A DNA stretch of 64,000 bases from Paulinella micropora (GCA_019918135.1 WBZZ01000141.1:155001-219000); one strand, 5' to 3'. Counted from the stretch's first letter, positions 1-10,826 are shown. Made by a program: numbers and translations. The notes: a model not told the origin generated them from the sequence alone.

Positions 1-98
1 TCAATTGCCACAGGTGCCACTATCACTCCATCCGGCACACCCCATCCAGTTTCCCGACTCTACGCTGCATACTGCCGGCGTCCCTCAGTCCAACGAAC

Positions 99-2522
99 GT
101 GCAGCTAGCACCAGTACGGATTGAGACGTGCATCCGGAACGAACTTGCAATCCACAAAATCCCGGATACCGAGACGTACAAATGCGACTGCCCGGAAAAA
201 ACACGACACGCCATATCCCAATCCTCCCGGGAATGGCTCGATTGCATCCCCCCAGACTTTCTTAACATAGAGGTCAACCGCATAGCCTATGACGGGGAAA
301 GAAGGGTAACATCCACCGCTGGCTAATCGATAAATAACAACCTCCTCCTGGTAGACTTGAACCACCTAGATCTCTCTGCTTACTTCTCACCTATTTACAC
401 GATCAACCGAGAGGCCATCTACACGCCGATCTCCTTCCTACTACACAAAGGGCCCACGGTCAACGACGGCCACTGGATGGCAGTAATAAGGGACCCCCAT
501 CATGGTTGGAGACTCCACGACGACAGTCAATGCCTCATCTTGGACCATTGGCGGGACCAAGACCTCACAGCAGTATTTAAGAGAGTCATCCTGCCTGACG
601 ATCCTCCTAACTCAGCACTCCAGACAGTACCTACGGAACTCTTACACCTCAATATTTACGAAACCATCACGGCAGTGCTATACCAACGGGTTGACCTGGG
701 GGCGGAGACCCCTACAGGGCACTCCACACAACCCCTCCCGTCACACTCTCCATTCTTCCTCCCAACCATACCGCGTCACTCCCACATCCCAGAGGCGCCC
801 CAGGCATATCCACAGTGGATGCAAGGTCCACCTATTACCCTGCGTGCACCTGACGTTCCTGACGTCGTCATGACTCTCCAAGCATCAAGGAAGCGAAAGC
901 CCACCGAGACAGGGAGCCCTGACAGATCCACACCTGCGTTCTGGGAAAAACTATGCAGGGGAATCCTCAGAGATATGGAAAAAACACCCATAGGTCAGGC
1001 AACGGTGAAATTTATGACGCGATCCCACGTACTGGCACAGGCACCGGACAGCAACGGCCTTCTAGGATATGACTTCGGTGGGAAGTCACTCCGCCCGGTG
1101 CTAGTCCCCTCCCTAACCCAGGAAGTGTGGGACCTACTACGTTATAAAACATGGGTCCCGATAACAGGAGCCCTGATCACAGATTATAATAACAACCCAC
1201 AGGAAGAGACGGTACTCGGCTTCCACCGAGACGACGAACGATTCATGTCCCACGACGAGGTGATCAACCTCAGCTTCGGACCAACCGCGAAGCTACGGAT
1301 TATGCCGTATGGCCAGCAAGCGCGCGCCAAACTAGATGGACAAGCCCTTATCCTCAACAATGGCACTTTCCACACCTTCAACAGGTTTCAACTCCACAAA
1401 GTGAGCATGCCTCCTAACCGTCCAAATGACCCGACCCGCCGTATAAGCATCTCATTTAGAGTCTTCACCACCTGGGCGGAGATACCCCCGCCCCTCCGCC
1501 CCCGGATCGCACAGGGCAACACAAACCTTCAACAAACACTAGCAGCCTGGAAAGCAAAGAACCAGGCCGATGAGCCACAAAGCGATTCAACTGGTTACGG
1601 GATAGAACCACTTCTTGCCGCACGATTCCACGATATCCAGGGGATCATCAACTTAACTCTGGAATACATTGGCCTCCACACCCCGCAGAACGGTAGGATT
1701 CTGACAGTCACGCAGACCGACCACATCGACGAGGGAAAACCCCTAACACCCCCATGGGACCCCCGAACTATCGCCTTAATCCAGCGGGACGAGGTACGGC
1801 AGGCCATCTTGACGAACACCCTCATGCATCTTCGGGGCATACACAGTACTATGATTTTTCAGGAAATAGTACAGTCGACACGGTTCAAACAATCCGACAG
1901 ACACAGTTTCTGTGTCCTACTATACCGCCCAGAGGTCCCCATTCACGCAGACCTCAGTACTAGTATGATATGCCCCCGGACTCAAAATGGGCAGCTCCGA
2001 CTGCCATACTCTTCAACCAAGCAAAGATCCGCCAACAAGTCCTTACCACGACGAAAGACGGCATGTTCTGGGGACCAAGTACGCGATCGGCAGCACAACA
2101 ACCTGCGCCTCTTTCACAGGACCCAGCCCAGGGAGGAATGTCCAGGGACATACTATTATTACCCTAGATACCACATCGCATCGATCAAGACTGCCCGACA
2201 AGGATGGTTCCTCCTCATCGACCCCCAGTGGACAAATGGATTCCTTGACCATGTCTCCGCTATGGAACGGAAAATCTTAGGAGGAAACATCGACCAAGTC
2301 GCGCCAGAATACCGAAGAGTAGTAGTCCAACGCCTGACACCCGATCGACCACCCATAGGATTCGACTACCGAGGTGATTTCCACTGGCTGAATCAGGGGT
2401 TCTGGCACTGTGGTATGATTACACAGATTGCCCACTACCCGAATACCGCCCAGAAGATCCATCAGATGACTACCCCACATATTGGTTACTTTTTACTCAA
2501 GAAAGGGGGCGGTGCGGTGTAG
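99..2522 (+). CDS. USP C-terminal segment plus AlkB-like dioxygenase domain (element-encoded)
   Basis: The first part resembles the C-terminal half of a USP (peptidase C19) fold. It has a Cys-containing stretch near 180-260, then a G-H-W ... W-x2-D-D box near 460-530, which matches the His/Asp region of USP catalytic domains. The Cys box would lie left of the window. Around 1200-1480 is an AlkB-like double-stranded beta-helix signature: H-x-D (G-F-H-R-D-D-E), a distal His in N-G-T-F-H-T-F, and R-x-S-I-S-F-R, the usual iron and 2-oxoglutarate ligands. The remaining C-terminal region (about 1600-2500) is not recognised. This is an old, interrupted coding region. The family calls rest on motifs read by eye. 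Confidence 0.55.
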
Positions 2523-4308
2523 CCGGGTTGGGGAAGTACCTGACCCCGCAGTACAAGGAGGCCGCCTGGTCATCCGCCAGGGACCCAAACCATTCCCCAA
2601 AGTCCCCATGCACCCGGACCTAGGCAAAAAACCCCAAGCAGCTCCAAACCCTCGACCAGATCCGGCAACGACCAAGGGAAATGACCCCTCTCCACCGGAA
2701 ATACCGGAGGCCACAGCTTCTCTGAAGGAACCAACAACGTCTCAAAACCAGAACCTACCTCAACCGGAAATTCCGCCGGCCAAGGGCATCGAGGCCCCAG
2801 CCACACCACCATCCACCCACCCATCTCTCCCCACAGGCTCCCTAAGAAAAACCACCTCTCCGCCTCAGCCATCGGCCCCGCATATCTTCGAGGGAGTCAC
2901 TCGCAAAAGCCGCAGCAAGTCTCCGCCGACAGCGAGAGCTGACTCGGACGACGAGATCGATCTTGAACATCTCATCAACGACGAAGCTGAGGGCTGGCGC
3001 CTTGAGCACGAGGAAAAACGTCAGCAATCCCGGAACACTCCGCCGCCCCCCACAACCCCCACACCAGACAAGTGCAAAGAGCAACAGACAAGGGCCTCAG
3101 TGGACACCCCCCCAGGAATGAGCAACCAGGCCCCCCCTCTACCGATATCGACAACCTCACAAGTGGACCAGGGCAATGGGGGCGGGTCCTGCCTCCCTAC
3201 ACGGCCAGGGACCCAAATAACACCGAGACACCAAACCCAGAATACCTCATCCCCCCTCGGCGACCAACGGGACGAACGCCCACCCCATCCTGATGCTACT
3301 TCATCGGCAGGAGCCCCTCGGGATAAACAACCTCCGATCCGCCTGACATTAACCAGAACTCAACGAGACACTGGAGAAACCAAGATGTCCCAGGAAGATT
3401 CAAAAAACCCACTGGGATCAGGGACAAGTCACCCACCTCCCCAACACGCTCCCCCTTCCGGCCGCACCTATAACCCCATCCCGGAGATCGGAAGCAAGAT
3501 CACACAGATCCTAAAACTCAGGGCAGACTTCGGGGAGCACCGCCAATGCCTACTTACTAATCATATCCTCTCACCTCCGGGCCCCCAAGACATAAGTAGA
3601 CAGATCACGAGGTTTCTGAGACAACGATCATACTACAAGCACGTGCTGACCCCCCTGCTCCTTACAAGCCCCAGGAGGCAATGGACCCTGCTCATCCTCT
3701 CCAAGACCCTCAAACGAGAGCTAGTAGGAACCACATTTGGTCAGACACCCAGCCTCAGGTCCGTGCCGAGCAGGAACAACCCCCTCATAATTTGGCTCCA
3801 CCCGAACACATACCAGTTACAGGGACCCACCCTGCCTATACAGCAGGAAGTCAAGGACTGGATATCTGCGCTCGGCACAGCTGAAGTCATTCACAAGAAG
3901 GTAGAGCTAGGCGTCGTAGCAGGTCCGCTCAACCACACAGCCGGCACGGAAGAGGACACCATCGAATTGCACGTCAAAACCTTCCTTTCCTCCCCAAGCG
4001 GTTACCAAGCATGGATACAACCCAGGGACCGGGCGACACCTAATCCCCCCCAAAACCCAACTGCACAGGGAACCCGCCCTCCCACAGACCGCCCAGCATG
4101 CCAGTTGACCACGGGTGGGCACGCCGGGGATACGGATAGGAAACGCTCAGATACATCGAGACAGGGAACCTCGACTACCACATCCGCAGGCCCCGCTCGA
4201 GGGATCCTTCCCATCACTGGAATGCCAGGAGAGACCGGAAAGATCTCCCCTTCTGCTCGGACCGAACCCCAGGATGCCCTGAACAACGAACGACCACAGC
4301 CAGCATAG
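2482..4308 (+). CDS. Proline-rich element protein, unknown function
   Basis: The product is about 600 residues. The first 330 are dominated by Pro, Ser, Thr and Gln with acidic patches, typical of a disordered linker. A more ordered stretch lies at about 3480-3880, with Leu/Arg-rich helices and a short hydrophobic core, followed by another disordered tail. The frame overlaps the preceding AlkB/USP frame and is followed closely by the next one, so it is probably one segment of a larger polyprotein. No zinc knuckle or catalytic motif is visible. A structural (gag-like) role is possible but not supported by any motif. Confidence 0.4.
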   Translation: MVTFYSRKGAVRCSRVGEVPDPAVQGGRLVIRQGPKPFPKVPMHPDLGKKPQAAPNPRPDPATTKGNDPSPPEIPEATASLKEPTTSQNQNLPQPEIPPAKGIEAPATPPSTHPSLPTGSLRKTTSPPQPSAPHIFEGVTRKSRSKSPPTARADSDDEIDLEHLINDEAEGWRLEHEEKRQQSRNTPPPPTTPTPDKCKEQQTRASVDTPPGMSNQAPPLPISTTSQVDQGNGGGSCLPTRPGTQITPRHQTQNTSSPLGDQRDERPPHPDATSSAGAPRDKQPPIRLTLTRTQRDTGETKMSQEDSKNPLGSGTSHPPPQHAPPSGRTYNPIPEIGSKITQILKLRADFGEHRQCLLTNHILSPPGPQDISRQITRFLRQRSYYKHVLTPLLLTSPRRQWTLLILSKTLKRELVGTTFGQTPSLRSVPSRNNPLIIWLHPNTYQLQGPTLPIQQEVKDWISALGTAEVIHKKVELGVVAGPLNHTAGTEEDTIELHVKTFLSSPSGYQAWIQPRDRATPNPPQNPTAQGTRPPTDRPACQLTTGGHAGDTDRKRSDTSRQGTSTTTSAGPARGILPITGMPGETGKISPSARTEPQDALNNERPQPA

Positions 4309-4320
4309 AATCGTGCAGGC

Positions 4321-5046
4321 ATGCTGACTTTATCCGCCATGAGGACAGGGAGGGAGGATCCAAACCCTTGCGAACCGCCACCGAAAAAGAAGCAGGCGAT
4401 CATTAGGAGAGCTAATAAGACACTCCTTGGGGAGACCCCACACCCCCTGTCGCAAACCGATCTCCCCCGACCATCGCTCCCCGTCCAGCAGCTCCTGGGC
4501 GAATTCACTATCAGCACACTTCTCCAAAACCCCTTGATCCAACTGGGATATGACCAGATTTCCCAAATTAAAACCATAGCAGCGGCATCTACCAAGGCCA
4601 ACACTGTAGGCACCCCATCGTGGGAACGGGACATCTGGGCAACCCAGCAAGATTGGAAAACCCTCCTGGTGCTTCCGGACAACCTCCCCGGTGCACAATG
4701 GCCGCCCAAGCTACCACTACACCTACAATGGGCGGCCAAGAGTATCTGGGCGGCGCTGACCGTCCCTCCCACAACCACGACTATCCCGGCCTTGCAAGAG
4801 GCCCCACCACCTATGCAGCGTCCACCTGCTCCACGACAAGCTTCCAACCCGGTCACACCCATACCTGTCCAACACACTAAACGAGCCATGAAGCGGTACC
4901 GGCAACGCATGAAGATGAAGGCTAAACGTGCCAAGCTCACCCACGCCGTGGAGGTACCCCAACCACAGGCCCGGCGAAAGGGGAGCAGCCCCCACCAACT
5001 AAACCGAAACAACCACCACATCCTACACCATCCCCCGCTTCACTGA
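4321..5046 (+). CDS. Basic, Pro/Gln-rich element protein segment
   Basis: A frame of about 240 codons begins a few bases after the proline-rich frame. It opens with a Lys/Arg patch (P-P-P-K-K-K-Q-A-I-I-R-R), has a moderately hydrophobic middle, and ends with a very basic run (K-R-A-M-K-R-Y-R-Q-R-M-K-M-K) that could bind nucleic acid or act as a nuclear signal. About 400 bp of low-complexity acidic/basic codons separate it from the USP-bearing frame, probably another part of the same polyprotein. No family was recognised. Confidence 0.35.
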   Translation: MLTLSAMRTGREDPNPCEPPPKKKQAIIRRANKTLLGETPHPLSQTDLPRPSLPVQQLLGEFTISTLLQNPLIQLGYDQISQIKTIAAASTKANTVGTPSWERDIWATQQDWKTLLVLPDNLPGAQWPPKLPLHLQWAAKSIWAALTVPPTTTTIPALQEAPPPMQRPPAPRQASNPVTPIPVQHTKRAMKRYRQRMKMKAKRAKLTHAVEVPQPQARRKGSSPHQLNRNNHHILHHPPLH

Positions 5047-5457
5047 CACTCCAACAGGGGAAACAGAAGAACCCACAGGCACCCCCAAAACAGATAGCGC
5101 TCACAGCGACCAAACCACAAAAGCCGACACAGACTCGGAGAACAGCGAAGTCCAAGGCTCCTTCGAACACTAAGAAGGGACCCCCGCCCAAGGCCGTGGT
5201 AAAATCTGAACCAGCTACCCAACTGAAGACCCACCGCCAGGCACCAGCCCCACTCCTCTCCACAACACAGGGACCTCCGGTCAAACGGGTCTCATTCACT
5301 ACACAGCGAAGTCCACTCGAGGACCCATCAGACCTCGTCGTCCAGCTCATCCGAAGACGCGGACGAATCGGAAGAGGAGAAAAACCAATCAGATGAGAAA
5401 GGTGATGACAACCAATCAGAATCGGAAAGGGAGGAAAATCAAGACGCATCGGAAGGG

Positions 5458-7140
5458 GTGGACCAATCGGAGGGGGAGGAAAGCCAATCCGAGGCCGCCT
5501 TAGGAGCCCAGGACGAGACAGACTCAACCGCAGAAGGAGATGAAGGCTCACCAAAACGCGACGGGAAAGACCAAAACGCAGAAGTGCTCCAAGCGACACT
5601 TCATCCGCCTCCGCGAATCGTCACAGTCCGGCGGCGGAAGATACACATTAGCAGTGAGTTTACTCCAGCAGCCAGAGACCATGAGCCCCAGCGGACCATG
5701 ACGTTGCCCACGCCTTCCCATCGACAACCCCCAGGGAAGGGAGGAAAGCCCCTTGGGCCTAAACGCCAACAGCCGCCCCGGGAACCCCATGTCGATATCC
5801 ACACGCAGGTAGGGGGAAAGAGAAAGTCCACTGCCACTACCCAGCCGTCCAAGGAGCCACTCCCCACAGGGAACACGTGCAACCGCCGAGGAATCCATAA
5901 CCCTGGAACCATGTGCTGGATCATTACCACCATGCAAGCATTAGCATCAACACGGGACTTACCACAAACTGTACAAGCATGGACGCGGCAACATAGACTG
6001 CCTCAATCGGGCTCACCTCAACACACCCTCCATCTCATCAGTAATACTCTGACAACCCTGACCCCCAAGAGAGGGATGGGCACCTGGGCCCCCCTAAGAG
6101 TACCGTGGCTTGGGGATGCAACAGCCCTGTCACACCTGCACCCCACCTTCAAACCAGGCCATCCAGGAACCATCCACAAGGCCATAAAAGGTATCCACGC
6201 TCTCCTTCGAATGATCGAAGACCAGGATGGGAGCAACATAATCTCAAAATGGCAATGTCAAATCACCTCCAGCAGCCAATGCTACGCTTGCGGTGGTTCT
6301 TCATCCAGCGAACGCATTGATCCCATTATTGAATTGCATACTCCCCAGGACAGGCCCCTCCCAGAATCTCAACTCTCCCTGGAATCCCTCCTGCAACATT
6401 GGCGCAGACGCCAGGACGACCGCAAGTGCTCCCGCTGCAGCCACACCCTTGAGACAGAACAGTCCCTAGTAATGAACAGACCCTTGACCCTTTGGTTCGC
6501 CATCACACACACCAACCCAGGCCAACATCCCTTACCACAGCGCGACAAGGTTATAAAAGATCTGCCCCCGCCTCGCTTGACGATCCCGGAAAAACTCTGG
6601 GTCAAGCCTGATAGCTGGGGAGGTAAGGGTCAGCACGGATATACACTAGACGGAGCTATTTGCAGACGGAGCGCCCCAGACCAGGAGCTCCCCCACCTGG
6701 TATTCCTGACCCCCCAACCCGACGGGACATGGATATGCCTTGACGATACCAAACTGTCTATCCTCCCTCCTAAACAGGGATGGGGATTCATAGGAAAACA
6801 TGGAACAGTACTGGTATACAATCAGATTAAGCCATCCAAACCCACCATGGCGCCTCAGCCCCCCATCGCCGCTGCCAACCCAACCGACCCACTACCACAT
6901 CAAGACCTCTGCGACGCCCACCCAATACGTAAAAGAGATCCCAAACACTGGCACCACCGCCTCGCCCTGAAGATAAAGAAACTACGTAAACTAACAGACA
7001 GGGTGAGCGAGGGCATACATGTCGGACAACACGGACCCATCCAGCCGTACGCCTGGCCGATGATCTACGTGAAGAAGGGGAATCATGGAAACCAGACCTA
7101 CTCCTTACCCCATCACCGACATCACCAAATATTTACCTAG
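5458..7140 (+). CDS. USP-like (peptidase C19) cysteine protease domain of the element
   Basis: After about 140 low-complexity residues comes a USP Cys box, G-I-H-N-P-G-T-M-C-W, with the presumed catalytic Cys at 5914-5916. Two C-x2-C pairs follow (C-Y-A-C near 6280 and C-S-R-C near 6428), at the places where USP finger subdomains bind a structural zinc. The His box near 6690-6760 reads P-H-L-V-F ... W-I-C-L-D-D, as in USPs (H, then W-x3-D-D). All three catalytic regions are therefore present in order. Known USPs remove ubiquitin; in a mobile element the domain could process the polyprotein or counter host ubiquitin-dependent turnover. That role is inference. Confidence 0.6.
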   Translation: MDQSEGEESQSEAALGAQDETDSTAEGDEGSPKRDGKDQNAEVLQATLHPPPRIVTVRRRKIHISSEFTPAARDHEPQRTMTLPTPSHRQPPGKGGKPLGPKRQQPPREPHVDIHTQVGGKRKSTATTQPSKEPLPTGNTCNRRGIHNPGTMCWIITTMQALASTRDLPQTVQAWTRQHRLPQSGSPQHTLHLISNTLTTLTPKRGMGTWAPLRVPWLGDATALSHLHPTFKPGHPGTIHKAIKGIHALLRMIEDQDGSNIISKWQCQITSSSQCYACGGSSSSERIDPIIELHTPQDRPLPESQLSLESLLQHWRRRQDDRKCSRCSHTLETEQSLVMNRPLTLWFAITHTNPGQHPLPQRDKVIKDLPPPRLTIPEKLWVKPDSWGGKGQHGYTLDGAICRRSAPDQELPHLVFLTPQPDGTWICLDDTKLSILPPKQGWGFIGKHGTVLVYNQIKPSKPTMAPQPPIAAANPTDPLPHQDLCDAHPIRKRDPKHWHHRLALKIKKLRKLTDRVSEGIHVGQHGPIQPYAWPMIYVKKGNHGNQTYSLPHHRHHQIFT

Positions 7141-7617
7141 TAGAAGCAACATCTCGATCCGACAATGGCTTATTCGATTAGATCAATCAATATATGCAAT
7201 GACAACAAGCAGTAACACCAGACGATTATGGGACGAACACGGGCTGAGAATCCAACCACCCTTCAACTTCCAAGACCCAACCTCCCCCCGCGGAGAGGGC
7301 CCACCAATCAGCTGGCCGTTTGAACCCTGGCAATCAACAAAACCACACGGATATAACCACAGAGCCATTTACGAACATAGATACCACAAGTATATGGAAA
7401 AATACATGATCTCAAGCTAAGCTCCCAAGGCCGCTGCGAACCCCAACTCCTCATGCTTGCTATGGGAGCCAGAGGGTATATCCCATCAACAGGATTCAAG
7501 CTGATCAAGGATCTTTTCTCTAGTGCCCAGGCAAGAGCGGTCTATCAAGAACTCACCGACCTTTGCCACGATCATATCCTGAAAGTATGGCAATTTCTCC
7601 ATACATGCCCAACGTAA
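7085..7617 (+). CDS. C-terminal tail of the element polyprotein, unknown
   Basis: Coding-like sequence overlaps the end of the USP frame and runs on, with a frame change, to a double stop near 7615. It contains aromatic/Pro-rich segments (I-S-W-P-F-E-P-W) and a helical end (Y-Q-E-L-T-D-L-C-H-D-H-I-L-K-V-W). No domain is recognised. The abrupt change to AT-rich, stop-filled DNA after 7617 suggests this is the 3' end of the coding part. Confidence 0.35.
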
Positions 7618-7765
7618 TAACCCCGCCCCAGGCCCATTCTACCCATCTTATTTAAGCACAGGAAGTATTGCATAAATAGATTGATCTGACACACCCCTGA
7701 CGGAACCGGTGGGAACATACAAGGAGGCAGAGGACACAGGAAAAAAATAAAATAATAGTAATAAT

Positions 7766-7801
7766 AATAATATATGTATATATCCATGTATATATATATG
7801 A

Positions 7802-7844
<43 letters not shown>

Positions 7845-7858
7845 TAATAAATATATAC
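7766..7858. repeat. (TA)n-rich microsatellite
   Basis: Nearly uninterrupted TA dinucleotides around 7805-7840 sit inside a wider ATA/TAT-rich tract. Confidence 0.85.
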
Positions 7859-8219
7859 TGTAACGAGAAGGAAAAGAAAAAACCTATATTAAAGGGCACG
7901 CATATAATCCAAAAGAAAGTAAGGATAATCACCGGGTAGAATTAATAAGATACCGTCAAGGAAACAAGATCTAGACCTAGTCTCCCTACCTACTAAACCG
8001 ATAAGAGCATCCAATAAACTAAACCGGTGGTAAGGGGACAGGACCAACAACATACGGACCAACACACTAGACACGCAAGACTCTGCGGAAAAGCTGCTGC
8101 ATACCATAAAGAATAAAAATGAGGGACAAAAAAAAATCCAGGGACCGATAAACAGGCTCAAAAAAAAAAAAAAATTCAAGCTAGTACCAGAGGATATTTC
8201 GATCGAGAGGATATCAGGA

Positions 8220-8296
8220 GACCCAGGCGGATCAAGACGGAACTCAAGATCAAGGAGAGACCAGTGGACCCAGGCGGATCCAGACGGAGCTAAAGA
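8220..8296. repeat. 30-bp imperfect direct repeat
   Basis: The units 8220-8249 and 8267-8296 both begin GACCCAGGCGGATC and differ at a few positions. They are separated by 17 bp. Confidence 0.75.
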
Positions 8297-8550
8297 CCGA
8301 TATACATAATACTCTTTTCAAACCTTTACATAAAACCCCCGACTGCTATGACAACATCATACAGAAGGTCGTCTACATGTGTGCGGCCAGTCGTGCTCTT
8401 CAGAGTGTCATTCCCTAGTGCGATGGGTCGGTCTTCGGATTCGCCCCCTCTCGCCGTGATGTTATGCGCAGGTTGGAGCCCACACGCGGTGACGAGTGAG
8501 GACTAACAACCCTTACCGGCAGTCGAATACTCCAACAAACCTCCCCCCCC

Positions 8551-8698
8551 TGCTGACAAAAATGGCATCCGCCAGAAGTAAAACGGCAAAACGCATTGGC
8601 CTCCAGTGTAGACTCATACAAAAAGATAGATAAATAGTGGCACATTTTGTAAGCATTAAAGTCTAACAATGACAAACACATAAATGTATCTACCTGCA
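8551..8698. repeat. 148-bp direct repeat, left (3') end of the YR element
   Basis: It begins TGCTGACAAAAAT and ends TACCTGCA. The partner is at 14737-14884, in the same orientation and about 95% identical by eye. Confidence 0.85.
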
Positions 8699-9039
8699 TT
8701 AAACTTTAAATCGTTACACAAAAACGAGCCCTTTAATAAAAGACATTGGACAGTGTGAGGCCTGAGGCCCATGCCGGACCATGCCCATGCCGGGCAGCTA
8801 CTCACAGCCTGAGTACCTTAGAGTTTAGGACGGAACAAAACAAATAAATATCTGCCACACGCCATGGCTGCCACGTGCCGTGGCTCGTCCTAACCGGGAT
8901 CAGCACCCGGCACTACTCTAGCCCACCCAGGGACGAAGGCCTCAAACAGTCCAAAGCTAAAAGCTAAAACAGATCTAAAAGATAACGCTGCTCTTGTAAA
9001 ATCTCAAAACGAGAAGTCTCAACGTATTTCTTGAAACAG

Positions 9040-9942
9040 TCAGATGACCAGCGTCCCGCTCTCATAATGGTTAAAATCGGACGCACCCGCTAGCTTAAGA
9101 GACTTAGCGCCCCCTCGCCTCAGCGAAATTCCGTTGAAATCCTTGCCAAATGCGATACCCGCATCTACCAACAACGCACGAGCATGAGTCACAAACGTCT
9201 CACGCGATACAGCAGTGCCATTGCTCCATCTGAACATAGCTTGTGCACTGCCCCTGTTGAGTCCGACTGAAATACAAGACGAATCTAACTTCTTATACCA
9301 AAACACTGGCGAAACGAGCATTTGTTGAAGGTCCGCAAGCCAAACATCAACTCCACCTCTGAATGGGTCTGTTTTCGAGCCATCCAGGACAACTCGCAAA
9401 CAAATGTTTACATCGTCCTCCATCAACGTGCAATGAGCTCGCCTCAAGATGCGCGCATAACGTTTAGGTCCAGAAACAACTAATCGACGACACGGAAAAG
9501 GCCGACGACCCCCCACCATAACTGAGCAGATAACAATAATGTCATGTCGTTCTCTCGGACTAACACGACCCGAAATAAGCAACGTAACCGCATAAGAAAC
9601 GACACGGATTAGCGAGTCTAAAGTCAGCGTCAAACACACATCCTTCTCTTTCTTTTTGCTGCGTTTGATGCCCCGCCAGCACCTCTCCACGTAATAGTCC
9701 TGTAGCGGATCATCCAATCCTCGCGAAAGGCAAAAGTCACGTATACCATATAGATATACCTTTAGGGTCCCTACCGAAACTTGTCCGATGATGTACGCCA
9801 TGAATAGAACGATAAGCGCAGAGTCTGGCTCCCACCAACGAATGTGCCATCTGTTAGTTTCATAAGCCTCTGCAAAGCTACGTAGCCGGTTAACTCCCGA
9901 TGCGTAGCTCTTGCTTGTTGAATAGGCTAGGCCTCGGTCCAA
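9040..9942 (-). CDS. Tyrosine recombinase of the YR retroelement
   Basis: The product is about 300 residues. The N-terminal third is a helical SAM-like core-binding region (Y-S-T-S-K-S-Y-A-S-G-V-N-R-L), as in phage-integrase-fold recombinases. The C-terminal part carries the box S-L-R-R-G-G-A-K-S-L near the end, matching the H/K-x2-R region of tyrosine recombinases in DIRS-like elements. It would integrate the circular cDNA by site-specific recombination. It is the last gene in the minus-strand order, directly after RNase H, as expected for the family. Confidence 0.75.
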   Translation of the reverse strand: MDRGLAYSTSKSYASGVNRLRSFAEAYETNRWHIRWWEPDSALIVLFMAYIIGQVSVGTLKVYLYGIRDFCLSRGLDDPLQDYYVERCWRGIKRSKKKEKDVCLTLTLDSLIRVVSYAVTLLISGRVSPRERHDIIVICSVMVGGRRPFPCRRLVVSGPKRYARILRRAHCTLMEDDVNICLRVVLDGSKTDPFRGGVDVWLADLQQMLVSPVFWYKKLDSSCISVGLNRGSAQAMFRWSNGTAVSRETFVTHARALLVDAGIAFGKDFNGISLRRGGAKSLKLAGASDFNHYESGTLVI

Positions 9943-9962
9943 GTAGCCAACAGCCTCGTCGA

Positions 9963-10799
9963 CTAACCAACTAGCGGACGTGCAAGCGGGGTGGCCTTTG
10001 AACCAAGTTTGAAAGATCCCTCTCTCGTAAGAAGGAGGCCCGCCTTCTCTACCTGACCACGTGCCAGAACATCAACAATAAGCATGCGCTCACGCTCTAC
10101 ACAGAAAGCAAGCACGCTAATATTTCGCTCAGCAAACATCCATAGATACAAATCAAGTATGACTTGCATGCCTCGCGTTGGAGAATAAGCTTTGGCAATG
10201 CATGCGCATGCAGGCGCACAGTCACCCACAACGCAAAACTGTCTATCACCCGTCAGCATATGCATTTCCCACACCCCATGCAAGTAATTAAATAGCTCAC
10301 GTCTAGAGGCAGCATCCTCTCCCGAGTCACAAATGAATATCTCCTCTTCTTTCTCGTTCGAATTCCAAGGTTCGGCTAAGAAAGTTCCTTGCGACTGTCC
10401 GTCTGATGCGACGAGCCATGCGCGGCCCCACGGCGAACTTTTGCTCTTGTTCGCATCGCACCAGATACTAGTGATACATTTATGGTCGCCAGTCCATAAT
10501 AGAGTCTTCGGATCAAAATGTCCTTCTCGGTGATAGTCGACGATTGGGAATTCTCCTTTGGTATGCTCGACAAGGCGCGCTGCCCAGAGTGCACCGTCGC
10601 GTACGCGGCAACTCACCCTTCCGCCATTAGAACCTCTTCTGACCATGGCTGTATGACACTCATGCATGTGACCCATCAGGGGTCGTAACCACGCAACGAC
10701 TGTCGCGAGCCACGTGAGAAGTCCCTTGTAAGATGCATACTTGGCGGTCTGCACCCAGCTGACTGTTGCAAGGCCATGAAGAATCTCCAAGACTAACAC
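9963..10799 (-). CDS. RNase H region of the YR retroelement
   Basis: The sequence includes I-W-C-D-A-N-K-S, F-L-A-E-P-W-N, and a later V-G-D-C-A-P and V-D-V-L-A-R-G. These follow the D-E-D-D spacing of the RNase H domain that follows reverse transcriptase in DIRS-type elements. The domain degrades the RNA strand during reverse transcription. It lies between the RT and recombinase regions. Confidence 0.6.
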   Translation of the reverse strand: MLVLEILHGLATVSWVQTAKYASYKGLLTWLATVVAWLRPLMGHMHECHTAMVRRGSNGGRVSCRVRDGALWAARLVEHTKGEFPIVDYHREGHFDPKTLLWTGDHKCITSIWCDANKSKSSPWGRAWLVASDGQSQGTFLAEPWNSNEKEEEIFICDSGEDAASRRELFNYLHGVWEMHMLTGDRQFCVVGDCAPACACIAKAYSPTRGMQVILDLYLWMFAERNISVLAFCVERERMLIVDVLARGQVEKAGLLLTREGSFKLGSKATPLARPLVG

Positions 10800-10826
10800 A
10801 AGTCTCGCGTCCGGTATAATAACCAG

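Larger units (their letters stand above)
1..7617 (+). mobile_element. Unclassified AlkB/USP polyprotein element, 5' part outside the window
   Basis: Closely packed, partly overlapping plus-strand reading frames fill this stretch. They encode, in order, the C-terminal part of a USP-like ubiquitin protease, an AlkB-like Fe(II)/2-oxoglutarate dioxygenase domain, a long proline-rich region, a basic region, a second and more complete USP-like domain, and a short tail. No reverse transcriptase, integrase, transposase or RNA polymerase is visible, but the 5' end is cut off. The reading frame is interrupted a handful of times, so the element looks like an old copy. AlkB domains are known in plant RNA virus replicases and in some mobile elements, and peptidases are known in several transposon classes. 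A captured virus, a non-LTR element or a DNA transposon remain possible. Confidence 0.5.
7618..8550. other. AT-rich non-coding stretch behind the AlkB/USP element
   Basis: There is no convincing gene here. It holds long A-rich runs, a TA microsatellite, a poly-A tract at 8160-8174 and a short direct repeat, and it ends in a C run just before the terminal repeat of the next element. It is probably the 3' untranslated part or flank of the preceding element. Confidence 0.5.

Noticed and set aside
4002-5021. Minus-strand open frame of about 340 codons across the Pro-rich region
   Set aside because: It mirrors Pro/Gln/Thr codons on the plus strand, has Trp/Gly/Arg-rich composition typical of antisense frames, and shows no motif.
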